From Liquorilactobacillus oeni DSM 19972 (GTDB lineage: Bacteria; Bacillota; Bacilli; Lactobacillales; Lactobacillaceae): 64,000 bases of DNA. The DNA lies in NCBI RefSeq assembly GCF_001436275.1, contig NZ_AZEH01000014.1, positions 1 to 64,000 on the forward strand, written 5' to 3'. This document shows, one piece after another, positions 57,819-64,000 of the stretch. The number at the start of each line of letters is the position of its first letter. The stretch's first letter is position 1. Made by a program: the position numbers and the translations under genes. Under the pieces are notes generated by a model. It ran no database searches and was not told the origin of the DNA. It saw nothing but the letters and a program-made list of their open reading frames with translations.

Positions 57819-58091
57819 ATGACGTATCACTTTGATGAACACACAGCAAATAATTTTTTTGCTAATAAAAATGAACGTATTTCGATATATTGCGATTATT
57901 ATTCAATTGATCAAGGGGAACTCGAAAAAAATAGTGTTATGGCAGATTACGTGGATGCGCATCATCAAATTCTTGACGATTTGATAAGCGGGTACAAAGA
58001 AATGGGTCCGCTGAATAAAAAAATTTGTGACGAATTTGTTGGTTGCGAATATGAAGCAGAGTGTGAAATAGAAGATAGAGGGATTATATGA
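57819..58091 (+). CDS. NdoAI/MazE-like antitoxin, atypical N-terminus
   Basis: 90 residues, strongly acidic. It overlaps the ndoA toxin start by four bases and occupies the place of ndoAI in Bacillus. The C-terminal part (ISGYKEMGPLNKKI...YEAECEIE) can be aligned by eye with NdoAI (GYMEMAKINL...FAECEAE), the toxin-binding tail. The N-terminal half (THYHFDE-type start, ANNFFANKNERISIYCDYYSID) does not show the basic ribbon-helix-helix strand of NdoAI. It may neutralise the toxin without binding DNA. GGGGGCCG precedes the ATG at some distance. Confidence 0.7.
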   Translation: MTYHFDEHTANNFFANKNERISIYCDYYSIDQGELEKNSVMADYVDAHHQILDDLISGYKEMGPLNKKICDEFVGCEYEAECEIEDRGII

Positions 58092-58453
58092 CAGTTGATG
58101 AAGTTAAACGTGGTGATATATTTTTTGCAGATCTTTCACCTGTTGTTGGATCGGAGCAAGGTGGTATGCGCCCTGTCTTGATAATTCAGAATAATATTGG
58201 TAATCGCTACAGTCCTACTGTGATTGTGGCGGCAATTACGGCAAAGATTCAAAAGCCGAAAATGCCGACTCATGTTGGTTTATTATCTTCAGAAGTCGGT
58301 TTGGATAAAGATTCAGTTGTTTTATTAGAACAAGTTAGAACTATTGATAAGCAACGCTTGTTAGACAGAGTTGCTCATGTAGACACAAAAAGAATGAGCG
58401 CAATAGATCATGCACTAGAAGTCAGTCTTGGACTGGCTAATATACATAAATAA
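58088..58453 (+). CDS. ndoA: Type II toxin, mRNA endoribonuclease (NdoA/PemK/MazF)
   Basis: 121-residue MazF-fold ribonuclease cleaving mRNA at short motifs. RGDIFFADLSPVVGSEQGGMRPVLIIQNNIGNRYSPTVIVAAITAK contains the conserved Arg and Thr active-site residues, and VVLLEQVRTIDKQRL is the second block. It overlaps the antitoxin by four bases (ATGA). Chromosomal location after alr is the standard Firmicutes position. Confidence 0.96.
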   Translation: MTVDEVKRGDIFFADLSPVVGSEQGGMRPVLIIQNNIGNRYSPTVIVAAITAKIQKPKMPTHVGLLSSEVGLDKDSVVLLEQVRTIDKQRLLDRVAHVDTKRMSAIDHALEVSLGLANIHK

Positions 58454-58518
58454 ATTTCAGAGATGTTTTAGTAATTGCAATTATATATTTTAATTAAATA
58501 GATGCAATTTTATATATC

Positions 58519-58560
58519 AAAAAGACTTAGTCAAAACTAAATTTTCGACTAAGTCTTTTT
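58519..58560. terminator. Terminator between ndoA and the CBS gene
   Basis: A perfect stem AAAAAGACTTAGTC / GACTAAGTCTTTTT with AAAACTAAATTTTC loop. Symmetric A and T runs allow action on both convergent genes. Confidence 0.9.
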
Positions 58561-58592
58561 ATGTTATTTTTTTGATTGTAGCTGCACATTTT

Positions 58593-59231
58593 TTAAAAAG
58601 ACTTTAAATCTTCAATTTCAGGGACTTTAAAACTTTTTCGTTCTAAGTTTGAAATGATCTTTTTTAGCTTTTCTGGGGTAACTCCTTCAGGCAAAGTAAA
58701 CAAAGTCCGATGTATTAGTTCGTTTGATTGGACGTCAAGTGTGATACAACTTGCAATTGACGTGTATTTTGTAATGATTTTAGCCATGTCAACCAAATCA
58801 CCGCGTTCACCTGAAGAAACAACTGTTAAGACATAGCTGCCAATTTTTACATTCCAGGATTGAGAAAGCATGCCGAGCAAACTAGAGTGGGTAAGAATGC
58901 CATAGAAAAAATTTTGTTCGTCTAAAACTGTGATGTATGGTAGGTCCTTAATAGAAAAGAATATGTTGAAAAAGGCTGAATCAATAGTGACAAATTTAGT
59001 GGCATTTTTTAGAAGGTATGTAACTGGAAGCTTCATATCTCCTCCACGAGATTTATGGCGATAGATATGCATCTTATAGATGTTACCGCGAAAAATCTGC
59101 CCAGTCTTATCTAAAATTGGAACACAACGGAAACCTGATTGTTCAAGTACCTGTAAAGCATCTTCAAGCGAAATATCTTCCCGAACAGTGGTTAACTCGT
59201 TCTTGGGTTTAATGAGTGATTTGAATAGCAT
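58593..59231 (-). CDS. CBS-domain protein with C-terminal ACT-like part (CbpA-like)
   Basis: 212 residues. There are two CBS repeats in the N-terminal 130 residues (DALQVLEQSGFRCVPILDKTG, FSIKDLPYITVLDEQNFFYGILTHSSLLGML). An ACT-like segment follows (VGSYVLTVVSS-type, VDMAKIITKYTSIASCITLDV, EKLKKIISNLERKSFKV). Listeria CbpA has this architecture and binds c-di-AMP; that ligand here is an inference. ATG 59231 follows GGAGGG. It stands alone, convergent with ndoA. Confidence 0.8.
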   Translation of the reverse strand: MLFKSLIKPKNELTTVREDISLEDALQVLEQSGFRCVPILDKTGQIFRGNIYKMHIYRHKSRGGDMKLPVTYLLKNATKFVTIDSAFFNIFFSIKDLPYITVLDEQNFFYGILTHSSLLGMLSQSWNVKIGSYVLTVVSSGERGDLVDMAKIITKYTSIASCITLDVQSNELIHRTLFTLPEGVTPEKLKKIISNLERKSFKVPEIEDLKSF

Positions 59232-59389
59232 GAGATATTACCCTCCATATAATTAAAAACTTCTAATACATATTATTATATAATTTCTTCAAAAAGGAAA
59301 GAACAATTATGTTTTTTATTTAATTTGGAAGCAAAATGAAGCTATAAGAAGGATAAAGCAAAAAAATTGATTAAAATAAATAATAAAAT

Positions 59390-59430
59390 AAAAAGCTGCA
59401 GCAAAACTGATACGTTTGCTGCAGCTTTTT
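59390..59430. terminator. Terminator downstream of ldh
   Basis: AAAAAGCTGCAGCAAA and TTTGCTGCAGCTTTTT form a 16-bp stem with a short loop. It follows ldh on the minus strand. The 59.23-59.39 kb stretch beside it is AT-rich with no gene. Confidence 0.88.
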
Positions 59431-59454
59431 AGAAAATAATTAATTTACAATAAA

Positions 59455-60438
<984 letters not shown>

Positions 60439-60540
60439 TCATAAATGGACTTGTTAGCACATTGTTAGTATATCACGTTTTTCTGAAAAATGTGAAGAAC
60501 TTTTCAATCATTTTTTTGCGGCTCAAACTTTCGGTTATGG

Positions 60541-60606
60541 TATACTATACAAGAACTTAGAAGTTATGGGTGGCTAATGGGACTGCTTTTGCTGTCCCAC
60601 ATTTTT
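60541..60606 (+). promoter_or_regulatory. Short leader with terminator-like hairpin upstream of pth-mfd
   Basis: TATACT at 60541-60546 is a good -10 with a weak -35. About 30 bases into the transcript TGGGAC and GTCCCA pair, extended by GC/GC around a TTTT loop, and are followed by ATTTTT. It looks like an early terminator or attenuator 100 bases before pth. Confidence 0.45.
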
Positions 60607-60713
60607 GGTGTAAAAAGTTAATAGTCGTATCTTGAAAAAGTTGATGCGGCTATAGCTATATATAAAATTTGTTTCGGCATTATTATGAGGAAAAGTGGAG
60701 GATAGGACAGTAT

Positions 60714-61277
60714 ATGAAGTTGATTGTTGGACTTGGAAATATTGGTAAAAAGTATGAAGGAACCAGACATAATGTTGGGTTTATGACAGTTGAAAATTAC
60801 GCGAAACAAAAGGAAGTTACTTTCAGCAAATTAAAACATGAAGCTGAAATTGCTGAGTTTTTTCATAACGGAGAAAAGATAATATTGGCAAAACCGACTA
60901 CTTATATGAATGAGTCGGGTCGAAGCGTAAAACCGCTTATGAAATATTCAAATGTCGACGTTAGCCAATTAATTGTTATTCATGATGATATGGATCTGCC
61001 GATCGGTCATCTTCGTTTACGGCCGAAGGGTTCTGCTGGAGGGCATAATGGTATAAAGAGTATCATTGCTCAAATTGGTACTCAAGAATTTAAACGAGTT
61101 CGTATCGGAATTGATCATCCGCAAAAGTCTGGAGTAGTAGACTGGGTCTTGACTCGCTTTTCAGTTTCGGAAAAAAGCAAACTGGATCAAGGAATCGAAG
61201 CTGCCACAGCTGCACTGGATGACTGGATTGAAAATGAAGATTTTGTACTAACTATGAATAAGTTTAACCATAAGTAA
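60714..61277 (+). CDS. pth: Peptidyl-tRNA hydrolase
   Basis: Recycles peptidyl-tRNA released from stalled ribosomes. LIVGLGNIGKKYEGTRHNVGFM contains Asn and His of the active site, KPTTYMNESGRSV and VIHDDMDLPIGHLRLRPKGSAGGHNGIKSI follow with the catalytic Asp. Length 187. ATG 60714 has GGAGGATAGGA upstream; the longer frame from 60669 starts before it. It is followed by mfd after 26 bases, the usual Firmicutes order. Confidence 0.97.
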   Translation: MKLIVGLGNIGKKYEGTRHNVGFMTVENYAKQKEVTFSKLKHEAEIAEFFHNGEKIILAKPTTYMNESGRSVKPLMKYSNVDVSQLIVIHDDMDLPIGHLRLRPKGSAGGHNGIKSIIAQIGTQEFKRVRIGIDHPQKSGVVDWVLTRFSVSEKSKLDQGIEAATAALDDWIENEDFVLTMNKFNHK

Positions 61278-61303
61278 AAAAATTAAGGAGTTTTTTGTTA
61301 AAA

Positions 61304-64000
61304 ATGAAAATTGAGGAGTTGCTACTGGATACGCCAGCAATTAAACAGTGGCTTAAAAACGTTAAAATTAAGCAAAAACGTCATTTGATAACCGGGTTGC
61401 TCGGCTCTACTAAAACGCTTTTTATTGCAAATTTTTTTAATAAACAACAAAAAACTATTCTGCTGGTTTTGGATTCTTTACATCATGCTCAACTTTTAGA
61501 AAATGAGTTAAGTAACCTTGTAGGATCAAATCAGGTTTGTCTGTATCCAGTTGAAGAAGCAACTGCTGCTGAAGTTGCAGTTAGTTCTCCAGAGTATCGC
61601 GCACAAAGGGTAGGCACTTTAGCTGCTTTAGCGAATTCTAAAAAACCGCAAATTGTTTTGTCTTCTGTTAAAGGCTTGAAAAGACTTTTACCGCCTCCTG
61701 AAATTTGGTCTACCAGTAGTTTGAAACTAAAGATCGGTCAGGAAATTATCTTAACAAAACTTGAGGGAAAACTAAATTTAATGGGTTTTGAACGCCATAA
61801 ATTGGTAGATAAACCTGGAGACTTTGCGGTCCGGGGGTCTATAATTGACATTTATCCGTTTAATCAGGATAGGCCAGTTAGAATTGATCTTTTTGATGAT
61901 GAGATAGACTCATTGCGTGAATTTGCGCCAGATACACAACGCAGTCTAAAAAATATCGAACAGACAATTATTTTACCGGCAACTGACCTGCTCCTTCCTG
62001 TGTCTTTTGAGGAAAGGGCTCTAAAAAATGTCACTTTGCAATACAATAAAGATAAAAAATTAATTAAGGATAAACATTTCCAACTTAATTTGAAAGAAAC
62101 TTATAATAATTTATGCGAAAGTATTTCTGCTGGTTTTTTGCAGCCTGCACAAGCTGTTTTTTTAGACCAAGTGTATCCTAAACGCTTTTCCTTGCTTGAT
62201 TATTTGGAACCAGATTCTTTTTTCATGGTAGATGATTATCCTCGTTTACTTGAAAGTGAACGGATACTAGATGAAGAGAATGTGCAGTGGAAACTCGAAC
62301 AGTTAAAAAAGGGCGGTCTTTTTTCGGAGGAAAATTGGGAAAATAAATTACGTACTTTAGTGAAAAAAAATTCTTCGAGCAGTATTTTTTTTTCACTTTT
62401 TGAAAAGGGCATGGGACAGTTGACTTTTGACACAAAGATTGATATTAAAGTAAGAGCTGTTCAACAATTCTTTGGTCAGATGCCTCTTTTGAAAATGGAA
62501 GTAGACAGGTGGAAAAAACAAAAACAAACAGTTATATTTGTGTTATCTAATAAAGAACACCTGGTTAAATTTATGCAAATACTTGAAGATTTTGAAATTC
62601 AAGCGATTTTAACCAAAGCGAATGCCCTGCAACCGCAAAGAATACAGATTATTGAGGGGAATCTAGAGAACGGTTTCGAACTGCCTCAAGAAAAAATCAT
62701 TATCCTTACGGAACATGAATTATTAAAAAAAGTGGTTAAAAAGCATCCTAAAAGACAAACCATGGAAAATACAGAACGCCTAAAAAGCTATACTGAGCTT
62801 AAAAAGGGAGATTATGTTGTTCATATTAACCATGGAATAGGTCGTTATATGGGAATGAAAACAATGGAGGTCAGCGGCAGACATCAGGATTATTTGACTA
62901 TCATTTATCGGGATAACGGAAAGCTTTTTTTGCCGGTTTCTCAAATTGATCGCGTTCAAAAATATGTTTCTTCTGAAGCTCAAACGCCACATATTAATAA
63001 ATTAGGCGGCAGTGAGTGGGCTAAGACTAAAAAGAACGTGGCATCCAAAATAGAAGATATTGCTGATGATCTGATTGAATTATATGCAAAACGTGAGACA
63101 CAAAAGGGTTACTCATACTCCGCTGACAATGAGTATCAGCATGAATTTGAAGATGCTTTCCCATACACAGAAACTCCGGATCAACTTCGCAGCACAGTTG
63201 AAATTAAAAAAGATATGCAGCAACAACGCCCAATGGACCGTTTATTGATTGGTGATGTGGGTTATGGAAAGACTGAAGTGGCTTTAAGGGCTGCTTTTAA
63301 GGCTATTCAAGATCAAAAACAAGTTGCTTTTTTAGTACCAACTACGGTTTTGGCGCAACAGCACTATGAAACGATGCTGAGTCGATTTGAGAACTTCCCT
63401 GTTGAAGTGGGTATCCTCTCGCGTTTTAGGACAAATAAGCAAATTTCTGAAACTTTGTCGGGACTCAAAGATGGTTCTGTGGATATTGTTGTTGGAACTC
63501 ATAGATTGCTTTCGAAAGATGTTGCTTTTGCAGATCTCGGGCTATTAATAATAGATGAGGAACAGCGTTTTGGCGTGAAGCATAAAGAACGGCTGAAACA
63601 GCTACGCTCTCGGGTTGACGTTTTAACCTTGACAGCAACGCCTATTCCCCGAACTCTTAATATGTCGATGCTTGGTGTACGTGATCTTTCTGTGATTGAA
63701 ACTGCTCCAATGAATCGTTATCCAATTCAAACATATGTTTTAGAACAGAATTATGGAGTTGTTGCTGACGCGATTACTCGTGAATTGTCACGTGGAGGAC
63801 AGACTTTTTACTTACACAACAGGGTTTCAGATATTGAAAGAGTTGTTTCGGAATTAGAAACGTTTGTCCCAGAAGCACGGATTGCATATATTCATGGGCA
63901 GATGACAGAATTTCAGCTCGAAAAAGTGCTTTATGACTTTATTGCCGGTGAATATGATGTTTTGGTGACCACAACCATTATTGAGACTGGAGTAGATATC
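61304..64000 (+). CDS. mfd: Transcription-repair coupling factor Mfd (3' end beyond window)
   Basis: 899 codons are present and the frame runs off the window edge. N-terminal UvrB-like domains (LITGLLGSTKTLFIANFF, FAVRGSIIDIYP) are followed by the RNA polymerase-interacting domain (GDYVVHINHGIGRYMGM). The translocase core comes next: Walker A IGDVGYGKTEVALRAAF, motif II IIDEEQRFGVKHKE, motif III LTATPIPRTL and IHGQMTE. It removes stalled RNA polymerase and recruits UvrA. AAGGAG lies 13 bases before ATG 61304; an in-frame TTG at 61295 is four bases from it and may be the real start. Confidence 0.96.
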   Translation, partial: MKIEELLLDTPAIKQWLKNVKIKQKRHLITGLLGSTKTLFIANFFNKQQKTILLVLDSLHHAQLLENELSNLVGSNQVCLYPVEEATAAEVAVSSPEYRAQRVGTLAALANSKKPQIVLSSVKGLKRLLPPPEIWSTSSLKLKIGQEIILTKLEGKLNLMGFERHKLVDKPGDFAVRGSIIDIYPFNQDRPVRIDLFDDEIDSLREFAPDTQRSLKNIEQTIILPATDLLLPVSFEERALKNVTLQYNKDKKLIKDKHFQLNLKETYNNLCESISAGFLQPAQAVFLDQVYPKRFSLLDYLEPDSFFMVDDYPRLLESERILDEENVQWKLEQLKKGGLFSEENWENKLRTLVKKNSSSSIFFSLFEKGMGQLTFDTKIDIKVRAVQQFFGQMPLLKMEVDRWKKQKQTVIFVLSNKEHLVKFMQILEDFEIQAILTKANALQPQRIQIIEGNLENGFELPQEKIIILTEHELLKKVVKKHPKRQTMENTERLKSYTELKKGDYVVHINHGIGRYMGMKTMEVSGRHQDYLTIIYRDNGKLFLPVSQIDRVQKYVSSEAQTPHINKLGGSEWAKTKKNVASKIEDIADDLIELYAKRETQKGYSYSADNEYQHEFEDAFPYTETPDQLRSTVEIKKDMQQQRPMDRLLIGDVGYGKTEVALRAAFKAIQDQKQVAFLVPTTVLAQQHYETMLSRFENFPVEVGILSRFRTNKQISETLSGLKDGSVDIVVGTHRLLSKDVAFADLGLLIIDEEQRFGVKHKERLKQLRSRVDVLTLTATPIPRTLNMSMLGVRDLSVIETAPMNRYPIQTYVLEQNYGVVADAITRELSRGGQTFYLHNRVSDIERVVSELETFVPEARIAYIHGQMTEFQLEKVLYDFIAGEYDVLVTTTIIETGVDI

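Overview
The window looks like a chromosomal segment of a low-GC Gram-positive lactic acid bacterium of the family Lactobacillaceae; the genus cannot be fixed from the sequence alone. The signs are AT-rich DNA with strong AAGGAG ribosome sites and many TTG starts, a T-box tRNA synthetase leader, an L-lactate dehydrogenase, a class II HMG-CoA reductase of the mevalonate pathway, NdoA/PemK and CshA genes in the Firmicutes order, and several lactobacillus-type hypothetical proteins. I see no insertion sequence, prophage or CRISPR array. Most of the window is core genome.

Layout. 1-88: 3' end of a 5S rRNA and its terminator. 0.2-5.3 kb: a ComX/SigH-like sigma factor, a lone arginine deiminase, a repeat-like intergenic element, tRNA-Thr(GGU) and a HelD-type helicase. 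5.3-11.4 kb: T-box-controlled trpS, a Ppx/GppA phosphatase, a solute-binding protein, then mvaA, a HELLH zincin-like protein and a sirtuin. 11.5-17.3 kb: metG, tatD-rnmV-rsmA (overlapping), veg and an aberrant ispE. 17.3-24 kb: a block between ispE and purR holding argGH on the minus strand and, on the plus strand, an aminotransferase / D-2-hydroxyacid dehydrogenase / orphan EIIC-like membrane protein operon. 24-27.8 kb: purR, glmU, prs. 27.9-36.2 kb: an aldo/keto reductase cluster, YczE-like protein, nagB, birA, paired YibE/F proteins, a lipoprotein and a DUF3899-like protein. 36.4-44.6 kb: HD phosphohydrolase, ywiB-like gene, rpoE, pyrG, murA, rho, rpmE2. 44.6-50.5 kb: MFS exporter, NCS2 purine permease, a PARG-like protein, a 45-residue protein, DUF915 hydrolase, a GNAT protein and a structured RNA candidate. 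50.6-64 kb: lemA-htpX, murF, cshA, acpS, alr, an ndoAI-like antitoxin and ndoA, a CBS protein, ldh, pth and a truncated mfd.

The most notable system is at 20.34-23.92 kb. A TTGACA-N17-TATAGT promoter drives a 23-codon leader peptide with a strong ribosome site and seven consecutive aromatic codons (FYYFWFF). Competing RNA hairpins and a terminator follow, and then an aromatic-type aminotransferase, a D-2-hydroxyacid dehydrogenase and a PfoR/EIIC-like permease. This is the architecture of a ribosome-mediated attenuator that senses charged Phe/Tyr/Trp tRNA. Because attenuation would switch the operon on when aromatic amino acids are scarce, I infer that it may salvage aromatic keto or hydroxy acids into amino acids rather than only degrade amino acids.

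Other points to check: rho appears to start at ACG; MurA carries Asp where the fosfomycin-reactive Cys normally sits; the PARG-like protein has lost its catalytic-signature glutamate; IspE has lost its GYH motif in a genome that also encodes HMG-CoA reductase; pyrG has a GGGC start site and C-rich terminator like the CTP-sensing B. subtilis leader; and an unidentified ~190-nt structured RNA gene lies upstream of lemA.
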